DNA of 64,000 nt from Pseudoduganella ginsengisoli (GTDB lineage: Bacteria > Pseudomonadota > Gammaproteobacteria > Burkholderiales > Burkholderiaceae_D): NCBI RefSeq assembly GCF_009720865.1, contig NZ_WNLA01000004.1, positions 186,001 to 250,000 on the forward strand, in the 5' to 3' direction. The notes below the pieces were generated by a model. It did no database searches and was not told the DNA's origin. It was given only the letters and a program-made list of their open reading frames with translations. This document shows positions 1 through 8,236 of the stretch, piece by piece. How positions within the stretch are numbered: position 1 is the first letter of the stretch; the number at the start of each line of letters is the position of its first letter. The translations under genes and the position numbers were made by a program.

Positions 1-2
1 GC

Positions 3-527
3 AATGGCAATTTGACGGCCGTGTCGGATTCCGCCGACGGCGCCTACAACCGCACCCTGGGGTATGACGGCATAGACCGGCTGGTCAGCGCGGCCGGTTC
101 CTGGGGCGCCGGCGCCATCGCCTATGACGGCGCCGGCAATATCAAGAGCCAGGTGCTGGGCGGCTCCAGCCTGTATTACAGCTATGACGCCAATAACCGC
201 CTGAGCAGTATTTCCGGCAAGCGCGCCGGCAGCTTTGCTTATGACGCGCTGGGGAACGTGATTGCCGCGCCGGGGAATACCTTTGTGTATGACAGCGCGT
301 TCAACTTGAAATGCGCCAACTGCGCAAGCTCCACCAATAAAGTCGATTACGTGTATGACGGCCTCAATCAGCGAGTATCGGTGACCAAGGCCGGAGTGAA
401 GTCATACGAAATGTATGGCTCGCACGGCAACCAGCTGGTCGAGTACACGCCCGCGCAATCGAACAAGCTTACTGAATATATCTACCTGGGTGGCAAGCGG
501 ATTGCCCAGCGTACCTCCACACAGTAA
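3..527 (+). CDS. Rhs/YD-repeat protein, 3' part (5' end outside window)
   Basis: The frame is open to the left edge, so only the C-terminal ~174 residues are visible. They consist of YD-type Rhs repeats (GYDGIDRL, YDGAGN, YSYDANNRL, FAYDALGN, YVYDGLNQR), which in the family form the beta-cocoon shell that encloses a C-terminal toxin. The frame ends with TAA just after EYIYLGGKRIAQRTSTQ. In ordinary Rhs proteins that position leads directly into the core with a 'TYYHND.AGTP' motif. Here that motif is found about 460 bases further on, in the next gene. This protein therefore lacks the core DPxG plug and the toxin, and probably works together with the next gene product or is a remnant of a once-continuous gene. 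Confidence 0.85.
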   Translation, partial: NGNLTAVSDSADGAYNRTLGYDGIDRLVSAAGSWGAGAIAYDGAGNIKSQVLGGSSLYYSYDANNRLSSISGKRAGSFAYDALGNVIAAPGNTFVYDSAFNLKCANCASSTNKVDYVYDGLNQRVSVTKAGVKSYEMYGSHGNQLVEYTPAQSNKLTEYIYLGGKRIAQRTSTQ

Positions 528-547
528 ACACTCACTCTGGACAACCC

Positions 548-1834
548 ATGGTTAAACATCTCTATAGCAGAACAATCGCGGTCTTATGGCTGTTATTCAG
601 TTTTTGCCTGCCGGCGTTTGCCGCGCCGAATGACGCGGCGCTGGTTTCACAGTCGGTCCCATTGACGCTGGCCCCGGGGCAAAACGCGACGGTGTCCATC
701 GTCATGAAAAACACGGGCACCAATACCTGGACTGCCGCCGGCAACTACAAGCTGGGGTCGCAGAATCCCGGCGACAACATGACCTTTAACGCCGGGCGTG
801 TGCTGCTTGGCGCCGGCGACAGCATCGCGCCAGGCCAGCAAAAGACGTTCACCTTCAACATCACTGCGCCCACCACGCCTGGCGTGTACAACTTCCAGAT
901 GCGCATGGTGCAGGAGTTCATCGAGTGGTTCGGGGAATATTCCACCAACGTTGCCGTGGCAGTGGGTACCAGTGACGCCATCACGTATTACCACAACGAC
1001 GCGGCGGGAACGCCGCTGATGGCCAGCGACGCCAACGGCAACCTGCTGTGGAAGGAGTACTACCAGCCCTACGGCGATAAATTGGCCAACCCGGCGGCGG
1101 GCGCCAACAACGGTTTATGGTTTGCCGGCAAGCCGTATGATTCCAACACGGGACTGTCATACATGGGCGGGCGCTACTACGATCCGCTGGTCAGCCGCTT
1201 CATGGGCGCCGATCCGCGCGGCTTCGACCCGAACAACCTGCACAGCTTCAACCGCTACGCGTACGCCAACAACAATCCTTACCGCTACGTGGACCCGGAT
1301 GGCCACAGCCCGCTGGACGTGGCCTTCCTGGTGTGGGACCTCGCCAAGCTGAGCGGCGCACTGTATTCCGGCGTCGGGGTGGGGGCGGCTGCGGCCGATG
1401 TCGCACTCAGCACGATCGGGGTATTGAGCCCGGTGCCGGGCATGGGGCAGGCCATGAAGGCCGCGCGCGTGGTCGAACATGGGGTGCAGGCTTCGCGGGC
1501 CGCGGGCGCCGCCCGTGAAATCAAGACGGGCAGGGAACTGGTCCAGCAATTCGGCGAAAAAGCCGTGCAGCGCGAGCAATACCTGCGCAATGCCGAAGGC
1601 AAGATCGTCAAGGATGGCCTGACCGGCGAAGCGCGCCGCATCGACCACGTCGTCATCAAGGATGGCAAGGCCGTGAAGGCCGTGGAAACCACCAGCATGG
1701 GCGCGAGCAAGAAGGCGCAAGCGGCCAAAGAAGATAGAATACGCAGCCAGGGAGGTACCTTTATCCGCGACCGCGAAACCAAGCGGCTGGTGGATTTCGA
1801 AAATGTCCCCACGGAACTGGTACGCCGTAATTAA
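548..1834 (+). CDS. Secreted Rhs-core protein with NBR1-like Ig domain and C-terminal putative nuclease toxin
   Basis: 428 residues, starting 20 bases after the previous stop. Residues 1-26 are a signal peptide (hydrophobic AVLWLLFSFCLPAFA, cleavage after AFA). Residues ~30-140 resemble the Ig-like domain of the NBR1 family (NTGTNTW, F.APTTPGVYNFQMRM). From residue 145 the Rhs core resumes (ITYYHNDAAGTPL, GRYYDPLVSRFMGADP, NNNPYRYVDPDG at ~242-252). Residues ~253-310 are a hydrophobic pre-toxin segment. The last ~120 residues, with E343, RRIDHVV (D366), AVETTS (E380) and a lysine-rich helix, loosely resemble restriction-endonuclease-fold Rhs toxins, but the usual ExK is ExT. The nuclease role is inferred. 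The next gene may encode immunity. Confidence 0.8.
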   Translation: MVKHLYSRTIAVLWLLFSFCLPAFAAPNDAALVSQSVPLTLAPGQNATVSIVMKNTGTNTWTAAGNYKLGSQNPGDNMTFNAGRVLLGAGDSIAPGQQKTFTFNITAPTTPGVYNFQMRMVQEFIEWFGEYSTNVAVAVGTSDAITYYHNDAAGTPLMASDANGNLLWKEYYQPYGDKLANPAAGANNGLWFAGKPYDSNTGLSYMGGRYYDPLVSRFMGADPRGFDPNNLHSFNRYAYANNNPYRYVDPDGHSPLDVAFLVWDLAKLSGALYSGVGVGAAAADVALSTIGVLSPVPGMGQAMKAARVVEHGVQASRAAGAAREIKTGRELVQQFGEKAVQREQYLRNAEGKIVKDGLTGEARRIDHVVIKDGKAVKAVETTSMGASKKAQAAKEDRIRSQGGTFIRDRETKRLVDFENVPTELVRRN

Positions 1835-1855
1835 TGGAAGATGGATGGAGTTTGA

Positions 1856-2179
1856 ATGGATAACTATTTATTGATACGCACCGGTCCCAATTTTCGGCTG
1901 GGCGCCGGCATCGATATCGCCGAGGAAGCGGCGGTGTTTGATGCACTGTGCGGTTTCCTCAAGCAGCATGCATTGCTGGCGCCCAGCGTAGTGCTGCCGG
2001 CCGGCGGCTGGGAGGGCTTTGAATTGCGTGCCCATGACTTGACGGAAGAGGGATTGGCCGTGATGAAATGTGGCCTTGACCGCTGGCTGACGGGTCAGGA
2101 CAAAGGCAAGCCGGCCAGTGATGTCGGTGTGCTGGAGAAGTGCCTGGCCAAGGTGCGCAAGGCCGCCGGCACGGTCTGA
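1856..2179 (+). CDS. Small protein after Rhs toxin, possible immunity protein
   Basis: 107 residues, acidic to neutral, with no signal peptide or membrane segment, so it should be cytoplasmic. The start ATG has a GGAG ribosome binding site 5 bases upstream and lies 22 bases after the toxin stop, in the same direction, followed by a strong terminator. I do not recognise the family. Calling it an immunity protein rests only on its position, small size and co-transcription with the toxin tip, which is the usual layout of polymorphic toxin loci. Visible sequence is a mixed alpha/beta protein (e.g. GGWEGFELRAHDLTEEG, ending in a basic helix). It could equally be an unrelated small protein. Confidence 0.6.
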   Translation: MDNYLLIRTGPNFRLGAGIDIAEEAAVFDALCGFLKQHALLAPSVVLPAGGWEGFELRAHDLTEEGLAVMKCGLDRWLTGQDKGKPASDVGVLEKCLAKVRKAAGTV

Positions 2180-2198
2180 CCCGGCTTGACGCAACAGT

Positions 2199-2236
2199 AA
2201 CGCCGCAGGCCCGCAGCCTGCGGCGTTGTTGTTTTT
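2199..2236 (+). terminator. Rho-independent terminator of the Rhs locus
   Basis: A perfect 12-bp GC-rich stem (2199-2210 with 2216-2227) closes a 5-base loop and is followed by a T-rich run (2226-2236). It lies 20 bases after the putative immunity gene. It faces the convergent TonB receptor gene and should end the Rhs transcript. Confidence 0.85.
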
Positions 2237-2293
2237 ACCGGTTCAACAGCACCGGTACGCGGGCGCCAGCTCAGGCAAGCGCCCGCTCCGGCA

Positions 2294-4393
2294 TCAAAAG
2301 TCGACTTGCGCCGACAGTTTATAAGTGCGCTCGGCGCCCGGGAACAGGTAGCCGCCCAAGTCCGGCGTCACGTCGCGCCAGTAGAACTTGTTGGTGGCGT
2401 TGGCGACCTGTGCGCGGATGATGGTCTTCACGCCGCCGGCTTTCACTGCATACGATGCGCCCAGGTTCAGCACACTGTAGCCCGGCACGAACACGGTATT
2501 GAAGTTGTCGAACGCCTTGCGGCTCGCATATTGCCAGTTCGCGTTCAGCTTCAAGCCATCCACTTGCGGCAGCGCGTATTCGGCCCACAGCGAGGTGCGG
2601 AACTTCGGCACGTTGGTGACGCGCTTGCCATCCATCGACGGGTCGCCGGTGCCGCTTTGTTCGGTGTCGAGCGCCATGGCGGTAAACCACAGCTTCACGT
2701 CGCGCGTGAGCTGGCCGTTGGCCCGCATTTCCAGGCCGCGGTGCTGGCGCTCGCCGCCGCGCACATAGTCATTCGCGGCATTGATGAATTCCAGGCCGGT
2801 GCGGATCTGGAATACGGCCATGGCCAAACTGATGTCGTCGCCGATGTCGGCTTTCACGCCCAGTTCCACTTGCTTCGATGCCGATGGCGCCAGGGCGTGG
2901 CCCGGGTGGCTGGTGCCGATCGGCGCCACGCCGCCATATTCCAGGCCCTTGGCCCAGCTGGCGTAGGCGGTGGCATTGGCTTTCGGCGAGTAGACCAGCG
3001 CCACGTTCGGCAGCAGGAAGGTTTCATCGACCGGCGTGGCGCCGGCTTCGTCGCGCTTGACGTGTGCGCTGCGTACGCCGGCATGCAATTTCAGCTTGTC
3101 GGTCAGGCCGGCCACGTCCTGGACGAACACGGCTTGTTCGCGGTCGGCGCGGCGTTCGGACACGGGGCCGCTGGTGCCGCCTTTTTGCGGGACCACGACC
3201 GGGTGGTACAGGTTGCTCGGCGTATCGAGGCCCAGGTACAGGTAGTCGCCCCATTCTTCGCTGTTCTTGAACCACGACCATCCGGCGCTCAGCGCATGGC
3301 TGACGGCGCCAGTGGCGAATTTGCCCTGCAGCAGGGCTTGCGCAGCCTGCGGCGTTTTGCGCTCGCCCAGGCTCTGGTAGTCGTAGACGTCGAAGTCGCC
3401 ATTGGCGCAGAAGCCCGGATACAGGTTTTCAGCCCCGCAGCCATACGGGAAGGCAGCGTAGTCATCCCGCTTGAATGCATGGCGGTTGGCCGAGAACGTG
3501 GCGCTCCAGTCATTGTTCAGTTGTGCCAGCAGGCGCATGCCGATATTGCTGCTCTCGGTGGTGACCGGCTTGCTCCACGGCTGGCGGTTCAGCATGATGT
3601 CGGCCGGGATCACGGGCAGCGTGGCATTGTTGATCAGCTGGACGCCGGGCGCGGAAACCTGCGCTTTTTTCTGGTAGTCGCCATCGACCTGCAGCAGCAC
3701 GTCCGGCGAGATTTGCCAGTCAAACGCGCCGGAGACGAAGTTGCGGTGGCCGTCGGCGCCCTTGATGTACGAGCGCAGGCGTTCGGCCGCGACGTTGATG
3801 CGGTAGCCAAAGCGGGTGTCGTCGAAACGGCCGCCCAGGTCGGCGTGGCCGAGCAGGGTGCCGCGCTCGCTGGCTTCGACCGTCACGCTGCGCAGTGCTT
3901 CCCTGGTCGGGCGCTTGGTCACGTAATTGACCATGCCGCCAGGCGCCGCCACGCCGGCCTGCATGCCGGCCAGACCTTTGAGCACTTCGATGGCTTCCTT
4001 GTTTTCCAGCGGGATTTGCGTGTCGCCGGAAATCGCCAGGCCATCCTTGCGGTAACTGTTGGCGTTATTGAGCTTGAAGCCGCGGATGGAGAATTGCTCG
4101 GCATAGCCGACCGCGTTGTACGCATCGCTGATGGACGCGTCGAACTTGGCGGCGTCCGTCGTTGTGCGGATATTCAATTCCTGCATTTTTTCACGGTCCA
4201 GCACATTGACCGATGCTGGCGTCAGCAGCAGCGGCAGATCGGCAAAGCCGCCGACTTGAGCGTGGGTACCGGCCGGCTTGGCGCCGGTGATGACGACTTC
4301 CGCCATGGCCTGCTCGCCGGCACAGGCGTTGGCGGCAAAGGCTTGGGCAACCGCCAGGGCGGCGGCGGATACTGCAAATTCTCGTTTGAACAT
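2294..4393 (-). CDS. TonB-dependent outer-membrane receptor under TPP riboswitch control
   Basis: 699 residues with an N-terminal signal peptide (about 25 residues ending ANACA). The plug domain spans ~35-170 (VVITGAKPAG, then ASVNVLDREKMQELNIRTT, FSIRGFKLNNANSYRKDG, GMVNYVTKRPT). It is followed by a beta-barrel that ends in the typical terminal strand YKLSAQVDF. By sequence type it belongs with FhuA/FpvA-like 'siderophore' receptors. The leader RNA, however, carries a TPP riboswitch, so the transported substrate is more likely thiamine, a thiamine precursor or a thiamine phosphate; this is inference from regulation. The gene stands alone. Energy would come from TonB-ExbBD encoded elsewhere. 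Confidence 0.92.
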   Translation of the reverse strand: MFKREFAVSAAALAVAQAFAANACAGEQAMAEVVITGAKPAGTHAQVGGFADLPLLLTPASVNVLDREKMQELNIRTTTDAAKFDASISDAYNAVGYAEQFSIRGFKLNNANSYRKDGLAISGDTQIPLENKEAIEVLKGLAGMQAGVAAPGGMVNYVTKRPTREALRSVTVEASERGTLLGHADLGGRFDDTRFGYRINVAAERLRSYIKGADGHRNFVSGAFDWQISPDVLLQVDGDYQKKAQVSAPGVQLINNATLPVIPADIMLNRQPWSKPVTTESSNIGMRLLAQLNNDWSATFSANRHAFKRDDYAAFPYGCGAENLYPGFCANGDFDVYDYQSLGERKTPQAAQALLQGKFATGAVSHALSAGWSWFKNSEEWGDYLYLGLDTPSNLYHPVVVPQKGGTSGPVSERRADREQAVFVQDVAGLTDKLKLHAGVRSAHVKRDEAGATPVDETFLLPNVALVYSPKANATAYASWAKGLEYGGVAPIGTSHPGHALAPSASKQVELGVKADIGDDISLAMAVFQIRTGLEFINAANDYVRGGERQHRGLEMRANGQLTRDVKLWFTAMALDTEQSGTGDPSMDGKRVTNVPKFRTSLWAEYALPQVDGLKLNANWQYASRKAFDNFNTVFVPGYSVLNLGASYAVKAGGVKTIIRAQVANATNKFYWRDVTPDLGGYLFPGAERTYKLSAQVDF

Positions 4394-4457
4394 AGTGGCT
4401 CTAAAAACGTTGGAGCCAGCGGGGAGGGGGAAACGGCGGAGGGGATCATCACGACGC

Positions 4458-4547
4458 TTTCCTTCGCTGGCATTATCCAGATCAGGTACGGAGGGTATCT
4501 CTCACCCGGACGTTTTTTGAACGGCCAGGACCCCTAGCGAAGCGTGG
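4458..4547 (-). promoter_or_regulatory. TPP riboswitch (THI element)
   Basis: Read on the minus strand, the conserved THI-box pieces occur in order: GGGTGAGA, then ATACCC, then ACCTGATCTGGATAATGCCA, then GCGAAGG. The outer P1 helix forms between TTCGCT near 4538 and AGCGAA near 4463. The aptamer ends about 65 bases before the ATG of the TonB receptor. The remaining leader contains a small hairpin, GGCTC...GAGCC, directly before the start codon and no T-rich terminator. Control is therefore more likely through ribosome access than through transcription termination; that last point is inference. Confidence 0.93.
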
Positions 4548-4601
4548 AGTTTAACACAACCTGCACAAGGCGGGCGCCGGGCGGCGCCTTGATAGCAGGT
4601 A

Positions 4602-5759
4602 TTACAGGCTGATTTGCAGCGCGGCGCGGCTCGCGTCCGCGTCGATGTCGCGGTGTTCGCCCAGCTTGACCATGCGGTGTTCGACCAGCCGCGCCACGAC
4701 GGCATCGATGGCTTCCTGGCCCAGGTTGTAGCCGGACAAACGGGTCTTGACGCCCATCTGCTCGAAGAAGCCGCGGGTGCGCTCGATGGCTTGTGCAATG
4801 CGCGTCTCTTCGCCGCCCTCCGTGATGTTCCACACGCGGGCCGCATACTGCAGCAGCTTGGCGCGCTTGGCATCTTTGCGTACCGTGAGGATGCCGGGCA
4901 GGACGACAGCCAGCGTCTGCGCATGGTCGAGGCCATACAGCGCCGTCAATTCATGGCCAATCATGTGCGTGGCCCAGTCTTGCGGCACGCCGACGCCGAT
5001 GATGCCGTTCAGCGCCATCGTTGCGCACCACATGATGTTGGCGCGCACGCCGATGTTTTCCGGTTCCGCCAAAGTGCGCGGGCCTTGCTCGATCAGCGTT
5101 TGCAAAATGCCTTCGGCCCAGCGGTCTTGCAGCGGCGCGTCGGCCGGATACGTCATGTACTGTTCCATCGTGTGCACGAACGCATCGACCACGCCATTGC
5201 CAACCTGGCGCAGCGGCAAGGTGAAGGTCTTGGCCGGGTCCAGCACGGAGAATTTCGGGAACACGGCGCGGTGCATGAAGGCGCGCTTTTGCTGCGTGGC
5301 GGCGCGCGTGATGACGCTGGCCGCATTCATTTCCGAACCCGTGGCGGGCAGCGTCAATACCGCGCCGAACGGCATGGCGGACGTGATGGTCTTGCCGCCT
5401 TTTTCCAGGATCAGCCATGGGTCGCCGTCATGCTGCACCGCCGCTGCCACGAACTTGGTGCCGTCAATAACCGAACCACCGCCAACCGCCAGCAGGAAAT
5501 CAATTTTTTCCGCTTTCACGAGTTCGACGGCTTGCATCAGCGTTTCAAAGTGCGGATTCGGCTCGATGCCGGCGAATTCAAAGACCGTGTGGCCGGACAG
5601 CGCGGCCTTTACTTCATCATAGACGCCATTGCGCTTGATACTGCCGCCGCCATACAGCATCAGTACGCGCGCGCCGGCAGGCACCAGCGGCGTGATGGCC
5701 GCGATCTGGCCCTGGCCGAACAGGATCTGCGTGGGATTGTAAAAATCAAAATTGAGCAA
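4602..5759 (-). CDS. yqhD: Iron-containing alcohol dehydrogenase, YqhD type
   Basis: 385 residues, nearly the same length as E. coli YqhD and collinear with it. The N-terminal nucleotide-binding half contains YGGGS (36-40) and AVGGGSVIDGTKF (91-103). The metal ligands of the family are all present at D192, H196 (VVDAFVH), H265 (ATHMIGHE) and H279 (GLDHAQT). YqhD is an NADPH-dependent reductase of short and oxidised aldehydes, acting in the cytoplasm and useful against aldehyde stress. The gene has no obvious operon partner. It lies between the riboswitch-controlled receptor and a small hypothetical gene, both on the same strand. Confidence 0.92.
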   Translation of the reverse strand: MLNFDFYNPTQILFGQGQIAAITPLVPAGARVLMLYGGGSIKRNGVYDEVKAALSGHTVFEFAGIEPNPHFETLMQAVELVKAEKIDFLLAVGGGSVIDGTKFVAAAVQHDGDPWLILEKGGKTITSAMPFGAVLTLPATGSEMNAASVITRAATQQKRAFMHRAVFPKFSVLDPAKTFTLPLRQVGNGVVDAFVHTMEQYMTYPADAPLQDRWAEGILQTLIEQGPRTLAEPENIGVRANIMWCATMALNGIIGVGVPQDWATHMIGHELTALYGLDHAQTLAVVLPGILTVRKDAKRAKLLQYAARVWNITEGGEETRIAQAIERTRGFFEQMGVKTRLSGYNLGQEAIDAVVARLVEHRMVKLGEHRDIDADASRAALQISL

Positions 5760-5842
5760 GGCGGTCTCCCCGGGTTTGAACGATTTTCAAGGGGACTATT
5801 ATCGCGCAAGGCGGGGAAATGTGCGCGCTATCAGTTCATGGC

Positions 5843-6184
5843 CTATGGCGTTGCCGCTGCCGGTACATTCATCGGATGCACCTTGTGGACTACGCAGGCA
5901 TCAAGCTGGAACGCCAGGCTTTGCACGAACACCACGGTTTCACTGTCAATGCCGGGGATGTACAGGTGGCGCGGCGTTAATTGCACGGGAAGCTGTTGCC
6001 CGGAACTGTGGCCCAGCCAGATATATACGCCGGCTGCATTGAGTTCCACGTCGCCCACATAGACGTGGCAATCCATGCTGTTGCCAGGCAAGCTGAAATC
6101 GCTGCGCTGCCTGATCAGTGCGTTCCACTGCGCAGGCGTGACCGGCGGGTTGCGGACGATGTACAGTTCATCGAAGTATTGCAT
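5843..6184 (-). CDS. Hypothetical protein, 113 aa
   Basis: A cytoplasmic-looking protein without signal peptide or membrane segment. Its N-terminus MQYFDELYIVRNPPVT and a beta-rich middle (HVYVGDVELNAAGVYIWLGH) are visible. I do not recognise the family. It lies 17 bases from the end of the ECF sigma factor gene on the same strand and may be read through from that operon. Codon use is like its neighbours, and the competing frame on the other strand has no recognisable domain. Confidence 0.6.
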   Translation of the reverse strand: MQYFDELYIVRNPPVTPAQWNALIRQRSDFSLPGNSMDCHVYVGDVELNAAGVYIWLGHSSGQQLPVQLTPRHLYIPGIDSETVVFVQSLAFQLDACVVHKVHPMNVPAAATP

Positions 6185-6201
6185 GCATCCATGATAGCCG
6201 G

Positions 6202-7509
6202 TTATGGCAAGGCCGGCACACAGGCCGCCGCGCGGGCCAGCAGTAAATCGCGCTCCCGTTCATTTTGCGCCAGCGCGGCGGCCCGTTCGAATTCCTGGCG
6301 CGCTTCCGCGATGCGGCCCAGCTTGTACAGGAAGTCGCCCCGCACGCTGGGCAGCAAATGATAATTTTTCAATGCCGGTTCTTCCAGCAAGGCGTCCACC
6401 ACTTCCAGCCCCGTGGCGGGACCAAACGCCATCGATAACGCGACAGCGCGGTTCAATTCAATGACAGGGGAGGGCGTCAGTTGCGCCAGGCCGTCGTACA
6501 GGGCGGCAATGCGGCCCCAGTCCGTATCGCCGGGGCGGCGTGCGCGTGCGTGGCAGGCGGCAATGGCGGCTTGCATCGCGTATGGGCCCAGTCCCCGCTG
6601 CTGGCGTTCGCACAGCGCTTCCGCGCGGGCCAGTGCGGCCAGGCCGCGGCGGATCAGCAATGGGTCCCAGCGCGTGCGGTCCTGGTCCAGTAGCAGCACC
6701 GGGTTGCCTTGGGTGTCGAGGCGGGCCCGCATGCGCGATGACTGGATTTCCATCAGCGCGGCGAGGCCGTGCACTTCCGGCTCATCCGGCGCCAGCCCGG
6801 CCAGCACGCGGCCCAGCCGCAGCGCTTCATCGCACAGGGCGGGGCGCATCCAGTCGGAACCGGCGCTGGCGGCATAGCCTTCGTTGTAAATCAGGTAAAT
6901 CACTTGCAGCACGGCGGCCAGCCGTTCGCCCAGTTCCGCGCCGCGCGGCACTTCGAATGGCACTTTTGCTTCCGCCAGCGTGCGCTTGGCGCGCACGATG
7001 CGCTGTGCGACTGTCGGTTCCGGCACGAAGAAAGCGCGGGCAATTTCATCGGTGGTGAGGCCGCCCAGCAGGCGCAAGGTCAGCGCCACCCGCGCTTCCA
7101 TGGAAAGCACCGGGTGGCAAGAGATAAACACGAGGCGCAGCAAGTCGTCGCCGATATTGTCGTCCAGCGCCTGTTCAACCGACAGCGCCACGTCCGGCAC
7201 CGTGTCTTGCAGCTGGCCTTCGATTTCGTAGGTGAGTTCGGCTTGCTTGTCTTGCTGCAGCTGGCGGTGGCGCAGCAAATCCAGCGCGCGGTTCTTGGCA
7301 ACGGCCATCAGCCATGCGGCGGGATTATCGGGCGTCCCTGTTTCCGGCCATTTTTCCATGGCTGCCACCAGCGCATCCTGGGCGATTTCTTCCGCTTCGC
7401 CCACGCCGCGCAGCATGCGCGCCACCACGGCAATGATGCGGGCGGATTCAATCCGCCATACGGCTTCGATGGTGCGCTGGATGTCCCGCTGCATGTCCCG
7501 CCGCGTCAC
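6202..7509 (-). CDS. ECF sigma factor with C-terminal extension (ECF42-like, DGPF-associated)
   Basis: 435 residues, far longer than a minimal ECF sigma. Region 2 lies at ~10-85 (EAEEIAQDALVAAMEKWP, NPAAWLMAVAKNRALDLLRHR). Region 4 lies at ~135-190 (ALTLRLLGGLTTDEIARAF, VAQRIVRAKRTL). A ~240-residue C-terminal helical, TPR-like domain of the DUF6596 type follows. No anti-sigma factor is present; sigma factors of this group are linked to YCII/DGPF proteins instead, and in the family the C-terminal extension is needed for activity. The start overlaps the stop of the preceding YCII gene by 4 bases, indicating translational coupling. It likely directs transcription of its own VOC-YCII-YCII-sigma operon, although the inducing signal is unknown. 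Confidence 0.9.
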   Translation of the reverse strand: MTRRDMQRDIQRTIEAVWRIESARIIAVVARMLRGVGEAEEIAQDALVAAMEKWPETGTPDNPAAWLMAVAKNRALDLLRHRQLQQDKQAELTYEIEGQLQDTVPDVALSVEQALDDNIGDDLLRLVFISCHPVLSMEARVALTLRLLGGLTTDEIARAFFVPEPTVAQRIVRAKRTLAEAKVPFEVPRGAELGERLAAVLQVIYLIYNEGYAASAGSDWMRPALCDEALRLGRVLAGLAPDEPEVHGLAALMEIQSSRMRARLDTQGNPVLLLDQDRTRWDPLLIRRGLAALARAEALCERQQRGLGPYAMQAAIAACHARARRPGDTDWGRIAALYDGLAQLTPSPVIELNRAVALSMAFGPATGLEVVDALLEEPALKNYHLLPSVRGDFLYKLGRIAEARQEFERAAALAQNERERDLLLARAAACVPALP

Positions 7510-8213
7510 GCGGAGGCCGGCACATGCACGGTGCGCAACTCAACGGTCAGCGCATCCGGATGAGGGAAGGGATAGGAGCGCACCCAGGCCATCGCCTGTT
7601 CCAGCGTGTCAGCCTGGATCAGCCAATAGCCTGCAATGAGTTCCTTCACTTCGGCAAACGGGCCGTCGATAATGGCAGGCTTGCCGCCGGAAAATTTTAC
7701 GCGTCCGCCACGGGCCGTGGACTTCAGCCCTTCACCGGCCAGCGCTATCCCCGCTATGACACCGGCCTGGTTGGCGCGGTTCATCGTGTCGATGACGGCG
7801 GGCGGCGGCTCCAGGTCGGCTTCCGTGGCGTCGTCGGACCGCAGCAAGACAGCGTAGGCGTTCGTGGCCGGCGCCGCGCCGGTATCAAAGCCCACGCAGC
7901 CGCCGGGGCATCCTGCTTCCCGCACTTCCAGCACGGCGTTGCCTTCGCCATCGGCTGTCGGCCAGCCTGCCGCCCAGGCCAGCGCCTGTTCGCGGCTGTC
8001 CGCTTCAATGAAGGTATAACCGGCGACCAACTCGCCGGCTGGTGCAAACGGAGCTTCCGTTACGCTCCACTGGCCGCCGGCGCGCTGCATGCGCACGCCG
8101 GACGCCGAAGGATGCAGCCACTTCACGTCAGGCAAGGCTTGCTCCAGTTGCGGCAGCGGAAAGTCTTCCGCTTCCGTCGTCTGGTCAGACCTGCGCAATA
8201 CCATGAATTGCAT
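7506..8213 (-). CDS. Double YCII/DGPF-domain protein
   Basis: 235 residues with two tandem YciI-like (DGPF) halves. The C-terminal half is intact, with LAGEGLKSTARGGRVKFSGG, IDGPFAEVKELIAGYWLI and EQAMAWV. The N-terminal half is degenerate, with EAPFAPAGELVAGYTFIEA in place of the DGPF motif. The domain has a ferredoxin-like fold related to muconolactone isomerase and its function in these operons is not known. The gene sits between a single-domain YCII gene (23-base gap) and the ECF sigma factor (4-base overlap). The domain duplication with decay of one copy suggests a built-in heterodimer. Confidence 0.85.
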   Translation of the reverse strand: MQFMVLRRSDQTTEAEDFPLPQLEQALPDVKWLHPSASGVRMQRAGGQWSVTEAPFAPAGELVAGYTFIEADSREQALAWAAGWPTADGEGNAVLEVREAGCPGGCVGFDTGAAPATNAYAVLLRSDDATEADLEPPPAVIDTMNRANQAGVIAGIALAGEGLKSTARGGRVKFSGGKPAIIDGPFAEVKELIAGYWLIQADTLEQAMAWVRSYPFPHPDALTVELRTVHVPASA

Positions 8214-8236
8214 GACATCCCTCCTGAAGTGATTAT

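Noticed and set aside
525-560. Simple nonsense mutation or sequencing error splitting one Rhs gene
   Set aside because: The second gene has its own signal peptide and an extra Ig-like domain before the Rhs core resumes, which a point error cannot create.
2306-4537. A 743-codon open frame on the plus strand opposite the TonB receptor
   Set aside because: It is antisense to a protein with complete receptor motifs, has no recognisable domain, runs through the riboswitch, and is explained by GC-rich codon bias.
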